A stretch of DNA of 64,000 nt from Pseudisothecium myosuroides (GCA_951799445.1 OX637296.1:2108001-2172000), one strand, 5' to 3'. Numbered from the stretch's first letter, positions 34,404 to 46,774 are shown. Program-made: numbers and translations. Notes: generated from the sequence alone by a model not told the origin.

Positions 34404-35611
34404 CACTAAGGTACCATTCAAAATGGCGTTTTTGAAATTGCAGGGAAGGAAATTTCACATCTGCCACAAGGATTGAATTCTTTTTCTTTTCCTATGCAAT
34501 ATTTGGCATATGACCATCTATATGTTGATTACATGTTTGAAAATTTTCAAATCCAAAAGACCCCCCAAAAAATAGATATTCAAAATCTCCCAACATGTGT
34601 AGTTGTGAGAAACAATGAAGGAAACCATTTCATTACTGCCAACTTTGACACCCTCCCTAGAGTTGAAAAATTGTTAATTTTTGGCAAAGGATCATCTCCA
34701 TGTTGATAAAATATGTGCCAAATTTCAAGGACAAGAGATTCACCCCAGAAAAATGTTCAAAATCTACCAACAAGTGTAACTATGAGAAACAATTTTAAGG
34801 TTGCCAACTTCAACAGCCTCCCTAGGGCTGATTTTTTTTTTAATTATGAATTTTTTTGGCATAAGACCATCTCTATATTGATAATATGCGTGCCAAATTT
34901 CAAGGCCAAAAGATTTACCGAAAAAAAGATATTCTAATTCTACCAACATGTGTAGTTGTGAGGATGACTTTCTACATCATTCTGTGTCAAACTTTACCCC
35001 CAAAATGACACTATCCCAAAGGCTGAATTTTTATTTCTCACAACTACACATGTTGGTAGAATTAGCATATCTTTTTTTGTGTGAATCTTTTGACCTTGAA
35101 ATTTGGTACACATGTTATCAACATAGAGATAATTTCACAATGAAAATTTCATGGTGAACAAGCAATTTTTCAACCCTTGGGATAGTGTCGAAGTTGGTAG
35201 TAGTGAAACTATCTCTCACAACTACACATGTTGGGAGATTTTGAATATCTATTTTTGGGGGGTCTTTTGGATTTAAAAATTTTCAAACATGTAATCAACA
35301 TATAGATGGTCCTATGCCAAATATTGCATAGGAAAAGAAAAAGAATTTAGTCCTTGGAAGGGTGTCAAAGTTGGCAGTTCAGAAATTTTTCTCACGGCTA
35401 CACATGTTGGTAGATTTCGAATATCTTTTTTTCTGTAAATCTTTTAGCCTTGAAATTTGGCACACATATAATTAACTTAAAGATGATGTTGTGGTAAAAA
35501 ATTCGTGGTCAAAGATCAATTTTGGGGCCCTCGAGAGGCTACCAAAGTTGGCAGATGTGAAATTTCCTTCCCTGCAATTTCAAAAACGCCATTTTGAATG
35601 GTACCCCACTA
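34404..35611. mobile_element. Foldback element family C, copy C2 (1208 bp)
   Basis: Left CACTAAGGTACCATTC, right GAATGGTACCCCACTA, TA on both sides (34402-34403, 35612-35613). About 3.5 tandem units of about 175 bp per arm: 'GCCAACTTTGACACCCTCC' near 34636, and a related unit near 34802, versus its reverse complement near 35187, 35366 and 35540. The centre, near 35007, contains 'cccccaaaatgacactatcc'. The centre runs in the opposite direction to C1 and C3. Frames inside are shadows. Confidence 0.9.
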
Positions 35612-35613
35612 TA

Positions 35614-36704
35614 CAACCTCCCACTTTTAGAATGCATGAGAAATTCATTCACAATTTTTATTTACTTTTAAAGTCTTATTAACTTAGGTAAAGGGGTAGG
35701 GATAAAAATCGATGTTATAAATTGGAAGTTGAAAAATATAGAATGTCAAAATGATTGACTTTTTCACAAGAATATTATCCTATAGAAGAGTAACCAAATG
35801 ATGGTTTTTATTTTCCTAAATAATCAAACAAAAAAAAATTCTAACTATTATTTGCAAGTGACATACCGGTACTTGTTTATTATTCCCTAAAGAAAATTTC
35901 AATGTGGCTTAAAATAGTTTCAAACTTTTATAGAGTTTGAATAATTTGTTTGAAAGTAATGATGAATTGAAATCATTAGTATAAATTTAACATTCAAAGT
36001 CATTTAACATTAATTTTTAAATACCATAATATTTCTAAAGAAATTACAAAATCATCAAAATTAATGACATGTACATGAATTCATTGATTCAGGCTTGTAA
36101 TATAAAAAATCATAGTAATTGAGACATTTTCACTATAACTATTCCTTGAAGACAAACAATCAATTCCTTATTTGGAAGATGAACAACCAGTTATCCTTAT
36201 AAACTAAAATACATTTGTAAATAGTACCATCTCTACATAACATCTTTCAATAGGGTTGGGAGTTCTCTGCTACAAAATCTGAAAAGGTAGAATTTAGCAA
36301 TCAATAGAAGCCAAAAATTCAACAAAGATGCCAAAAATGAAAGAAAAAATGGCATTCACAAGTTCATACAATGTCGAAACAAAAGAAAAGACCGGCAATA
36401 GATTGGACAAATACAAGAGAAATGCTGAGGGGACCAATGTAACTACATCCAATTGTGACTCACTTCTAAAATAGACCTCCACATATTCTTGATTTAAATT
36501 TCAAATATCTATTTGTGAGAGACTAGGATGAATTATTAGTACAACTATTTTAAGCACTTTTGATAATTTGTAGTTTATAGAAAAAAATTCTTTTCATTAT
36601 CAACAAGATCCATCAAAAACTTTTACAGTTCAAGAGTAGGATCCATAATTAAATATGTATTTGATCAATTATAGGCACAATTATATTATATCCTTATTTT
36701 ATCC
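35614..36704. other. AT-rich stretch without recognisable features
   Basis: No gene, RNA or repeat end supported. Confidence 0.5.
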
Positions 36705-36960
36705 TTAATTCCTAAAGGACAAAGAATGATTTTCAAAAAATCTTTTTTTTTAAATGACTTTTTTTGTTGCATTGACCAAAATTGGAAATTATAAATTTTT
36801 ATGTTCTTTAACAATACAAAAGTGTAGTAGACCATTAGGGCAATGTGTAGAAAAAATTTTAGGTAATTTCATTGTATAGATTGCAAGATTATAATGTTTG
36901 AAGTTTGGAGATTTTTTCCTGTAGCCTTCCTAAACATGATCTAGAAAGCTCGAGCCTTCT
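36705..36960 (+). mobile_element. Truncated TTAA element, left part only
   Basis: TTAATTCCTAAAGGACAAAG at 36705, followed by family-like interior ('attgtatagattgcaagat' then 'tataatgtttgaag' near 36885). No right terminus within 1 kb; similarity fades near 36960. Confidence 0.6.
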
Positions 36961-37511
36961 TACAATGAGATTTTTGCTCTACTTACAATTGAGGCTCTAA
37001 ACCATTATACAAATATTTTTAGGGCTCTTCAAAAATAAACTTTTATCACATCAAATTTGGCAAGTATGAATAAAGATGCTCTGAAGTGACCAATTTGTAC
37101 ATGGAGGTAGTTGAAGCCAAAATTTACAAGAGAAGATGAAAAAAGGCTTAGGAAAAACATATAATTAACTACAATACATAAAAGTACATAATAAATTGCA
37201 ATATATAGTGATGTATGCCGCATTTCTATATAGTGACCTTCTTTCCCCAAAATGACTATCTACAATATTAATTCTCCCCCCCCCAAAAAAAAGGACTCCA
37301 ATACTATTCAAGACACATAAGAGACACATTTTTTGCAATTTTTTATATGTATTATACAGAGACTAGTAGACATGCATGTATATAAATAGACATAATTGTT
37401 GCATGCAATTGTACTTTCCAAGTCTAATTGATCCCATTCATTCCCTATAAAATGAATTAGTACCCTCCATTTCCTAACTAATTTCCAATTTTCCTTAAAT
37501 TAATCTTTAAA
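36961..37511. other. AT-rich stretch, nothing recognised
   Basis: Contains a C-run followed by an A-run near 37276-37292. No feature supported. Confidence 0.45.
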
Positions 37512-37840
37512 GACATGGACCCTATGACCAAGGTAGTCACTAAAATTGCTCCAATTATTGTTTCAATAGGTGCATTTTTTTTGTTTCTACAATGAACAAT
37601 GAAGTCATCTATTGACCACTTTTTTGCCTCAACGTCCTTGAAGGGTTAAGAAGAATTATTTCTACATTTCACACTCCGTAAACCAATTTGTGATTCCCTT
37701 GGACCTAAAGGATTAACACGTTGAGGCCCAAAAGTGGCCAATGGATGACTTCATTGTACAATAGAAATAAAGAATGCACCTATTGGTCCAATAATCAGAG
37801 CTATAGTTTTGGTGACTACCTTGGTCGTTGGGGCTCCATT
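37512..37840. repeat. Head-to-head pair of J-like TTAA ends (130-bp inverted repeat)
   Basis: The arm at 37512-37647, reverse-complemented, matches the arm at 37708-37840. Matching segments include GTTGAGGC..AAAAGTGG.CAAT.GATGACTTCA, 'aataggtgcatt' and GACCAAGGTAGTCAC. Each arm starts at a TTAA facing the 66-bp spacer, followed by a J-like CGTTGAGG sequence as in J1 (21609). Each arm also contains a short methionine-initiated frame ending TACAATGA or CTACAATGA, but these are out of register at the start. Confidence 0.7.
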
Positions 37841-37949
37841 GTTTAAGATTTAAGGGGTGCTTACTATATCTTTTCTTTTGCATGAAATCCAATGCCACGG
37901 TCGCAATCAACTCCGTCCATTGCTGAATAATGTTCTATAAAATTACTCA

Positions 37950-38720
37950 CTCTGGGGACTCCAAAGTGCACGTGACACACAACACAATAGTTATCTTCTG
38001 TTCCGAGACAGGATGTGACACCGACCTGATCATTATTTCTCGGGGGCCAAACTTGCTACGGCCGGGAGCCGACGACGGATACTAAGTTACTGCCCCAGAC
38101 AGTAATCTGACAGTGAGATTGGGTCGAATTTGCGTTCCATTCCGTAGTAGGGAGGGATGGCCCCGCACCCACCCGCCGGGGCACCTCCACGTCGTACTTT
38201 CGCTTCCTCTTGGTGGCAGTGTCAAAAAGTGGGAAGAAATTCTCAGGGATCATAGGCATGGTTGGCTTCATGTTGGGTTGGCCCTATTGCCAAGAAAACT
38301 CACTGAGAGCTTGGACCGACCCGCCGGATGGGACGGGACCGGACATTGTCAACTGCAATCACATCATTCATCAGGAAATAATACACCATTTGTCAACTCA
38401 TCATCAGAACACAAGTCAGTTGATTAGAAAGTAAGTGAAGTGGAAAGCTTTTTCATGGAAAATCGGTCGGCTGGGGTGCATGAGTGCAAGGGCGCAACAA
38501 TTCAACTCGCGGGCTAATTTGAGCGGGACATGGCGGGCCTCCAGTTCCCAAACCCATTGGCTCTTCAGTTGGACCTCAGGGCAAAGGGGGTGCTCAGCTG
38601 CGGGGCCTCTGGCTCGACGGTGCGTGTGTCCCACGGGCAGGTACAAGATTTTCCAACCCCCAAATTCTGTCATGGACTGAGGGGCCTTTTGGAGTTTTAC
38701 TACTAGTGTGACTTTGAACA
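37950..38720. other. GC-rich island 4, unidentified
   Basis: GC-rich and CpG-rich (CCGGGAGCCGACGACGG, CACCCACCCGCCGGGGC). One minus-strand frame of 71 codons (38056-38271) has a basic KRKRK stretch and fairly balanced composition, but I recognise no family. Could be an exon, a gene remnant or chance in GC-rich DNA. Confidence 0.4.
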
Positions 38721-38755
38721 AGTAGCCCCAGCGTGAATGATCAGGGTGGATTGAA

Positions 38756-38938
38756 CCCCCTCGCTCGGCCTTACCAGGGGTGCATGTAAAAAAAAGCCCC
38801 CTATTTTGGGCCGATCTAGGGAATGTTATTGATTTAATTCAACTAATTAGGGATCTCTGATCCCAAATATGAATTCAAAATTTGCAAAAAAAAAATTGTG
38901 CAGAAAACAGGGTCAGCCCGCAAGGCCGAGCGAGGGGG
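38756..38938. mobile_element. MITE with perfect 17-bp terminal inverted repeat (family H)
   Basis: CCCCCTCGCTCGGCCTT at 38756-38772 and its exact reverse complement at 38922-38938. The interior is related to the MITE at 32496 ('aggggtgcatgtaaaaaaaa' then GCCCCCTA; 'gatcccaaatatgaattca'). No clear target duplication. Confidence 0.8.
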
Positions 38939-39776
38939 TCAGTTCACCCCGGCCACGTGAATTGTCTTCAACTTCCAACGCAGTTAATAGCTGTCTTCTG
39001 AGTGGATAGTTGAGTTTTTTTTCACTCAATTTCCACACGCATACTCAATCTGATTCATTTTTAGATTCATTTTTTCACCTCAAAAATCACAGGAAATAGT
39101 GGACTAGACTAGAATAACTTAGAGACTTTTAGTGAATGATTGAGAGAAAAATTCAAAATTGATCTATATGACACTCTAAGAATGCAACTTTTCAATGTCA
39201 AATTTTAATATAAAGTCATATTTAAATACACAATAAAAAAAATCATAGCCCACTTTCTAAAATAAATAGACACACGGATCCAAGGGACCTTTCCCTAAGC
39301 TCTTTACAAGCCGAAACAAGTTTTGAAAAACTTGGGCTTCTAAAATGAAGTATAAGATTTTGTTTTTGTGAGATTGGGTAAACAAACAAATGTCTGGGAA
39401 TTTCCATACTCATGAAATAGATCCAGTGGTTGAAAAAAAGTTATGCATTTTTGGTTTTGGGCCCCAACTTGGACAAGACAAGGGCAACATCATTTTGCTT
39501 TGAAGATTTACATACTTCTTTTTAACTTGAAGGCCTACTCACATCTGGAGTCCCTAAATCTTCCTTGTAAAGGAACTTGAGTTACTGGTCTCGAAAGCCT
39601 AAGACAAAGCTACATTGTCAAAATTTTAGGCAATCTTGAAAAAAACATTTTGCTCCAATTTGCAAGCTTTGTTTTCACATATACATTGTCTTCATACACC
39701 AAATTTTCTATATGTGACCTTAATACTAGTTAAGAACAAGATCCTACAATTATAAATTTTTATGGATGAAATTTGA
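38939..39776. other. AT-rich stretch, nothing recognised
   Basis: No gene, RNA or repeat end supported. Confidence 0.45.
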
Positions 39777-40654
39777 TTAACTCCTAAAAGACCAAAGTCC
39801 CCTCAAGGGACAAAATGGATTTTGGGTAGGCTTGTATCACCTCAAATTTTGACATGAGTTTTTGAATTTTTTCTAAAAATAAAAAAGCACGTTAGCCTTA
39901 CGGGAATGTAGTTTTTATTTCTATCATTGTTGTGAGCAAAAGTTATTCCAAAATAAGTTGATTTTTTTGTTTGGGAGACAACAAAACAAAACTATAAAAA
40001 TTAAATTTTTTTTTTATTATACATTATAATTTTGTCTTCATGTAGTGCTTTGATTCATTCCATTTGAATTAGTGATGTGAAAATTATGGAGCTTCTTGTT
40101 CTGTTGTCAACCATTGCATCTTCTTAAAAAAATGATTTATTGGATTTACTCAATTTTCACAATTTTTTCGCAAGGTTTAATTTGCTTGTTAGAACAATCT
40201 CACTATTGGGATTAGTGAAATTCAATTCCATATTATAACTATTAATGAAGAAAAAACTAAATCATTGATAGTTGCAATCAACTTAACAATTTTGCAAAGA
40301 ATGAACATCAAGTTTGCATTTTGAATTCCCCTCCCCCCAATTCTAAACTCAATTCTTCAACATAAAAAAATTCAAATTCAAATTCTATAGTGCAATAGTT
40401 TCAAGTTAAGAAGATTCAAAGTCTTTTTCTAGTTGTGCAAGAAGCAAAATTAATTGTTATCTTCACTTATCTTGCAATCTAAGTAGTTAAAGTTTTTGAA
40501 ATTTCTTTCACACATTTTTATACTAGTCTAGTACAAATCCTACAATTAAATATGCAAATAAATGTAATTTTCAAAGGTATTTGCTTTTTGCAATAGAAAT
40601 GGCAGTTTTTAGTGTTTTTTGATGGAAAAAAGGTCATGGTCCTTTAGGAGTTAA
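39777..40654 (-). mobile_element. TTAA element family A, complete (878 bp), abutting E1
   Basis: TTAACTCCTAAAAGACCA at the left and TGGTCCTTTAGGAGTTAA at the right. Hairpin GTCCC-CTCAA-GGGAC just inside the left end (39798-39812). Its right-hand TTAA (40651-40654) is also the left TTAA of the next element. Confidence 0.88.
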
Positions 40655-41227
40655 CCCCTCAAGGACCATGAGTACAGATTTTGAACAACTAATAAACAGA
40701 AACACGTACCAAATTCACCAAAATGAGTTTTTTCATCCATCAATTTTTTTTGAAGATTCTTGTATTGGTTCTTTAACATTTGTATGATTTAGATTATGAA
40801 GATTTTGCTTTGCAAGTATTCTATAATTCAAAGGGTACTGGGAGGTCTAGCCTCAAAAAATAACTTTTCCAGTTTAAAAAAGGACCCTTCAAAAACGACT
40901 TGAATCAAAAAATAAAATAAAAATCTTTAAAAATCACTATGATTAGAACTTAGCATTTTGAACTTATAGAAAAACAATTATTGTAAAAATCATAGATATT
41001 TAATCTACAATTGACTTTAGAAGGAATTTTCAATTTTTGGCTTTAAATTTTATTGTAAAATATTGGTTTGTATAATTGTTGATCTAACCGTATGGATGTG
41101 ATCTATAAATCATATTTTACAGCTATTGTTTGAAAGTTATCATTAAAATATTGTTCTAAGTTGCATTTTATAATAGATCTTTACAATTTTGGAAATTTGG
41201 ACACCCCCCTGGTCCTTTAGGGGTTAA
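40651..41227. mobile_element. TTAA element family E (577 bp), sharing a TTAA with its neighbour
   Basis: Left TTAACCCCTCAAGGACCA, right TGGTCCTTTAGGGGTTAA. The interior is not obviously collinear with A, B or D. The shared TTAA at 40651-40654 implies that one element inserted into the target-site copy of the other. Confidence 0.85.
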
Positions 41228-41402
41228 TAGACCTTGTTTAAATAGTATTGATTTTTGGTAGTTTTGTGAGTATTTGCTTCATGGATTTCTAGGGAATAAA
41301 GCTTAACAATAACATTTGTTGTAAATTAGAGTTTCATTTACAAAATCTCCATTTTTTTCTTATACCGTAGTGAATGAAGAGATTAATATTGAAAATATTC
41401 TT

Positions 41403-41836
41403 TTAATCCTAAATGCCCAAGGCACCAAATTCTGGTGTTGACAAAACTTTGAACTTCAATAGAACAATATTAAGTTATTATTTTTAATAGTTTATATTTT
41501 TGGAAAATTCTATTTGAAGTCTAGATTTAGCAAAAAAAAATTGATTTTAAAAATGAATGATTGTGATTTTCCTATTCAAGACTTTGTGCAAGGGTGTCCA
41601 TTGCAAATCTTGATTTCCTAGTGTTGAGGACTCTTGGAAATGAGCCTCAAATACACTAAAGGGGGGGGGATTGCATTAGAAATTCATTTTAAAAAAAACT
41701 ATTAAACATGTTTCATTTGAGTTGGTGCGGTTGCAATTCAAAAATACTGATAAAACTTATCAAAATGTTGTCTTTTTGTTCAATTTAGAGCAAATTCCAG
41801 AAAGCTCAAAAAAGGTCTTGGACATTTAGGCGTTAA
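41403..41836 (-). mobile_element. TTAA element family D, copy D2 (434 bp, internally deleted)
   Basis: TTAATCCTAAATGCCCAAGG at the left and GGACATTTAGGCGTTAA at the right. The hairpin CACCAAA-TTC-TGGTG lies inside the left end. Shorter than D1 and D3 because of internal loss. Confidence 0.85.
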
Positions 41837-42110
41837 CAGTCTACAAGTTGGAATTAATAAGTACTTGGGATTGAGAGATGTCTAATTAGGTCTCCAGTTT
41901 CCAAGTTTGTTTCCAATCAGAGTCTTAATGCAATTTGGTACTTGAATGTGCAACTTGTTGCAAAACTTTTGTAAAGTAACTACACCTAAAATGGACCGCT
42001 CCTCAAAAGCAACACCTATTTTTGAACTGAAAATGAATGGGGAAGAAACCGAAAATGGTGCATAGTAAAGGACAAGTGTAAGAGCCCATGTCGAGTTGTG
42101 TGTAGCTCTC

Positions 42111-43045
42111 TTAACCCCTAAAGTTTCTTGACTATGTTCTCACCAAAAATGCTCCAAAACTGCCATTTCTAGTACAAGTACCAATTTTTTTTTAAATATC
42201 ATTTTTGGACACATTTAACCGTAGGATCTTGTAGTACTCTGGTTTGAGAATATGTGGAAAAAATTTCAGAAATTTCCACCGTGTGGATCGCAAGATATTA
42301 GCGTTTGAAGTGGCAAAAGTCCTTTTTTTGGCCCTGCGAAAAACCGGGCAGCTGCACTTCACAAGGTCAAATTATTATGAAAAAATTTCCAAAATGGTTG
42401 TGCTTCTTTGGATTCATTCTTCAGGGCAAGTTGGCTACATGCTTGAAAATTTTCAGATTATTTGGAATTGTACAACATATAGGAAAAAAATAGTAAGTAG
42501 AAAGAAGTAGAGAATGGTTCAAAACACTAAATTGTTAAGAAGTTAATTATGGAATTGAAAATTACCAATCCCAATGGTTGCAATGTTGTAATAAACAATC
42601 TACATCCTAGAATTTATTTATTTTTTTAAAATATTGAAAATTGAGTGAAATAAACGACTTCAAAGTTTATTTTAGAGTAGACAATCCATAACTACCCGCA
42701 AACTAAAAATCCTCGTAACGTTTGACTCATTGATCAGAATGGAATGATTCAAAGCTTTCCACGTATATATAAATCTAATAAACTAATTTCAAATTTTTTA
42801 TCTTTGAAAAAAGTGATTTTTTCTGATCTACCCGGACTACCCGAGTTGAGAAACAAACAACATATTAGGCCATAACTTTTGACTCGTATTTCCAAATGTC
42901 ATGAAATTTGGTGCATATGAAAGATATTCCTCATCCCCACCTTCTATAAAAATTTCAGTCCCAAATATGCAAATCTCTAGTCACATGTACCTGCCCAAAA
43001 TTTCTATGTTGCCAAAAAAAGGCATGTTGGTCCTTTAGGGGTTAA
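42111..43045 (+). mobile_element. TTAA element family B, copy B3 (935 bp)
   Basis: TTAACCCCTAAAGTTTC at the left, GGTCCTTTAGGGGTTAA at the right. Intact 'ggaattgtacaacatatagg' at about 42463 shows the site that C1 occupied in B2. Frames at 42244-42510 repeat those of B1 and are shadows. Confidence 0.9.
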
Positions 43046-43379
43046 TAGAACTGTGGAGGTGGCAACCTCACAAGTAGTCCACTTTGAATACATTTTTTGT
43101 TCGTTTAACTTCTTCTTTATGATAATTCTTCATGTGCATCAAATTGATTTTGGCATCACCTATGTGCCACTTTTAACACCCTACACCTTGTATCTTTGAA
43201 AATTTGTAACTAATTCACAATGCATCCAAAAATTATGGAACCACTTGCATTTTGATTCATAATCCTTTACCTATATACAAGAATTGTTGTTCATTTGCTA
43301 GAGCATATTGATCATGCCACATAGCTTTACTGTGCAATTTTAGGTGTAGTTACCTTGTGCATGTATGGATGTTCAGAGT
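43046..43379. other. AT-rich stretch, nothing recognised
   Basis: No feature supported. Confidence 0.4.
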
Positions 43380-43600
43380 GAGTAATGTTTGAAATTGGAG
43401 TATGAATTTGTGAGATTAATGTAAGGTCAATTTTGGAATGTTATCACGTATTCCAAATCGTAGTGTAAAAAAATAAGTGATCAGGGGTCGATTCCCAAAT
43501 TGGTAACCGAACAAATGTCTGAGCATAACAAGGAAATCCAGTAGACGAATGAAAAGAGAAGTCGCTTTCTTTGCAGTAAAGGCTTGCCTTTATTTGTGTA
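43380..43600 (+). repeat. Dispersed repeat M, copy 1
   Basis: Matches 46420-46640 in reverse complement: 'gtattccaaatcgt', 'gatcaggggtcgattcccaa' and 'attggtaaccgaacaaatgt' against the corresponding segments near 46470-46550. Class unknown; the pair faces itself across about 2.8 kb. Confidence 0.7.
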
Positions 43601-43830
43601 AAAGAAAAAAAAAAAAAAGAGGTCCCAAGTCTCAATCTCCCAAACATGGTGCAAAGGTAAATATAAAAAATATCAAATGTGGGACTTTGGACTTTGTAGT
43701 GTGAAGGCCAAAGTCACATTTTTGTCCATGTTTTCAAGGGAAAGAACATATTGGTCCTTTGTAGGATCTACCTCCTAAGTTGAGCATCAAAGATGTAATT
43801 CACCAGTCTTGATCCATGAGGTTTAGTTAG

Positions 43831-44749
43831 TTAACCCCTAAAATACCAAAGTCCCCTCGGGGGACACTTGAGATTTCGGGCAGGCCAGTGTGGCCTCAAA
43901 TTTTGACTTGATTTTTTGAAACTTTTTTTGAAGATAGGGAATCATAGTAGCTTTCTAAAAATATAATTTTTTTTTCAATCGGTGCCCGGGAGCAAAAGTT
44001 ATGGCATCCTAAAGCAAAAAAGCAGTTCGCTGGGCAGAAAAAAAACACCCAGGAAAATGATTTTTTTTTATAAAATTTCTCAAAGATCATGTTTTTGTTT
44101 ACATTTGAAGCTTTGATTCATTCTATTTGGACTAATAATGAGAAAGTTATGGACAATCTTGTTTTTCGGGCAATTTAAGCATCTTAAAAAAAAAAACCTT
44201 ATATAATTCATTTTTGAATGCAATTTTTTCATTTTTTCATTTTTTTTTTGACAAGGTCAAGTTTTTTTGCAAGAACAATCCCACCGTTGGGATTATGTTG
44301 TTTTAATTCCACCTAAGAGCTATTATGAATTTAGTGTTTCGTTCAATTTTGGACCTACTTCTACTTAACAATTTTTTTATATGTGAAAATCAAGGTTTGA
44401 CATTTTGAAAAAAAAATCCCCGACTCTCAACTCAAATGTTCAACATAAAAAATTATAACTTTGTGTTGTGTAGTGCAAAAAAAATCCACAAATGGCCGTC
44501 AAAGTCATCTGAAATTGCAAAAAACAGTAAAAAAAATAAAAAATTCCAACTTTGAATGCTAATATCTTCCAATTAGAACGGTCAAATTTCTTGAAACTTT
44601 TACCATATAATCTGAGACAAGTGAAGTACAAGATCCTACGGTTAGATTCCAAAAAAAAAGTTTTTTTTGGTTTAGGGAGTGATCGCAGCTGAAATGGCAG
44701 TTTTATGTGGTTCCGGAGCCATAAAATGCCTTGGTATTTTAGGGGTCAA
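43831..44749 (-). mobile_element. TTAA element family A, complete (919 bp)
   Basis: TTAACCCCTAAAATACCAAAG at the left; the right end is TTGGTATTTTAGGGGTCAA, i.e. the right TTAA has mutated to TCAA. Left-end hairpin GTCCCC-TCG-GGGGAC (about 43853-43867). Confidence 0.85.
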
Positions 44750-45244
44750 ATCATTCCCTGAAGATGCTTCATTCACGCCAGTTTTCAACATATCACATGA
44801 CTTGTCCATAATTTTGTTTTCATCCACAATTTGACAATTTCATCTAAGTTTTTTTTTTTAAATTTAAAGTTTTCTAGCAAAAAACTTCACGTTTTGTTGC
44901 CATTTTGTTAGCCAAATTGTTTTTTTCTCTAATGCAATTTGGCACCAGAAAGACCAAAAAACAAATTGCTCCTCATTTTATATTCAAAATAGAAGTTCAG
45001 GCTTGGAGCTTGAGTTGGATCTCTATTTTTGCTAGTTCAAACTTGGCTCCAAGTCCCACTTCCTTGGGGCCAAAACTTCCCAAAAAATACTGCCATGGTG
45101 GAGTGCACGGGAACTTGGGATGTAGTACGAAACCCCAAATCCCAATTTTTACTTTTCTGCCAATCAAATTTCAAAAATTCAGTGGGCCTTGGAATGAAGT
45201 GTGAAGTGGCCCCTAGATCTTAAAAGATTAATGGTTGTTAGTCC
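44750..45244. other. Stretch with a possible Harbinger-MITE-like end
   Basis: 'gaagtgtgaagtggccccta' near 45196-45216 resembles the right end of the MITE at 4556-5175; no matching left end was found. Overlapping frames at 44905-45223 are not recognisable. Confidence 0.35.
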
Positions 45245-45757
45245 TTAATCCCTAAAATCCAATTGTCCCCTAGGTGGACAAATGAAAATTTGAATAGGTT
45301 CCAATTATAATCTCAATTTTGCACAATTTTTGAAACTTTTTGTTAAGATTAAAAAATATATATAGCTTTCTAAAAATATAATTTTTTATTTCAATTGATG
45401 CCTCCATATCAATTTTTTTGTTTTAAAATTTTTTCCTAGACTTTCAATTCAATTCTTCAACATAAAAAAATTAATTCAAAATTTGTAGTGCAAGAAAAGA
45501 TTCAAAATCTTATCATTTAGTCACACTAGATGCAAAAAAAAACTTGTTAACTTTTCTCTACTTCAAATGCAAATATCTTACATTCAACTTGGAGAAAGTT
45601 TTTGAAATTTCTTCTACACGTTCTCATACTCGTCTGGTGCAAGTTCCTATAATTAGGTGCATGAAAAAAAATGTTATTTTTTTTTGCTCTTTGCTTTAGA
45701 AATGACAATTTTCAATAGTTTTTGATGGAAAAAAAACCTTTGGACTTTAAGGGTTAA
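45245..45757 (-). mobile_element. TTAA element family A, internally deleted (513 bp)
   Basis: TTAATCCCTAAAATCCAATT at the left, TTTGGACTTTAAGGGTTAA at the right. Left-end hairpin TTGTCC-CCTAGGT-GGACAA. About 400 bp of the usual interior are missing. Confidence 0.85.
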
Positions 45758-46319
45758 AAAATCAAGGAGCTATATGCCAATTTTTGGTAGCTCTATATAA
45801 ATTCCACTTTTTGTGCTTTCTGTTCATGATTTTTCCCAGTTTCAAAATTTATCAATACATATTGATGAATGCAATAGTAGATACAACTACATGAATCAAA
45901 GTTTACAACTATTGTTGTAGAGTCACTACTAAACATTTCTTCGAAGCTGCGCTTTACAATACTGTTCATACATCTTCACGTTTTTGAATTATTGGATTAC
46001 CTCAAAGACCCTAGACCCTAGGGTTTCTATATTTATATATATGACAATGAACCCAAGTCCACATAGTTGGACTGAGCCTTCTTGGCCGAGTCAAATGAAA
46101 TCTTCCACTGAGGTGGTCATCGTCATTTGGTCGGTTCCATCACTTCCATGCATGGACCAGATTGGCGAAGAAGTAAGTTAGAGTTTCAATGGGATTTGGT
46201 AGTACTAGTAATGTTACAACTTACAAGTGATGTACAAGCTTGTCAGTATCTTGCCCTGAAACTACTCTCATCCCCTCAAACTAAGGCTTTGATTCCTCTC
46301 CTTTAGGTTGACAAGTCCA
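45758..46319. other. AT-rich stretch, nothing recognised
   Basis: Contains AGACCCTAGACCCTAGGGTTTC near 46008, a loose telomere-like phrase. No gene supported. Confidence 0.4.
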
Positions 46320-46419
46320 AATTTTATGCATCACAACTGTTCTCTACAAAGAAGAAGAGGGGAAAAGCCAGGAAAAAAAAGAAAAAAACATACATTATTT
46401 TATGTGCAAAACATGCATC

Positions 46420-46640
46420 AATGAGTTTGCTACTCTTTTTGCATATGTCTACGCTACTTCCTCTTTAGCTCCGATATTTGTTGGGTTACCAATTTGGGAA
46501 TCGACCTCTGATACCTTATTTGTTTATATGACGATTTGGAATACATGATCACATTACAAAATTGACATTTAGTTTTATCCAATTTGGCAATTCTCTTCTC
46601 ACTAATTCTCACAATCTTATCACACAGTCATTGATACTTA
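46420..46640 (-). repeat. Dispersed repeat M, copy 2
   Basis: Reverse complement of 43380-43600 over roughly 150-200 bp, with 'ggttaccaatttgggaatcg' then 'acc' as the clearest shared block. Confidence 0.7.
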
Positions 46641-46774
46641 GAGCAGCAACACAACAACACGGCACAATTGACCTCTAAAGGTTTTGTACCATTGATTTTC
46701 TATGATAGAGGAATGTCCTCCATTGATTTGCTTGAGCGTGTTGCTTCAGGGTGTTGTTGTGGGACTGCTCTAAG
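46637..46774. mobile_element. Small MITE (138 bp) with TTAGAGCAG ends
   Basis: Left CTTAGAGCAGCAACACAACA and right GTGTTGTTGTGGGACTGCTC then TAAG form inverted repeats of about 25 bp. Ends of this TTAGAGCA type are common on plant MITEs. The target duplication cannot be fixed. Confidence 0.7.

Noticed and set aside
38056..38271. 71-codon minus-strand frame with a basic KRKRK stretch
   Set aside because: Plausible as an exon fragment, but there are no visible splice partners and no family recognised, so not called as a gene.
46008..46030. Second telomere repeat
   Set aside because: Only two imperfect CCCTAGA units followed by GGGTTT; a chance phrase is sufficient.
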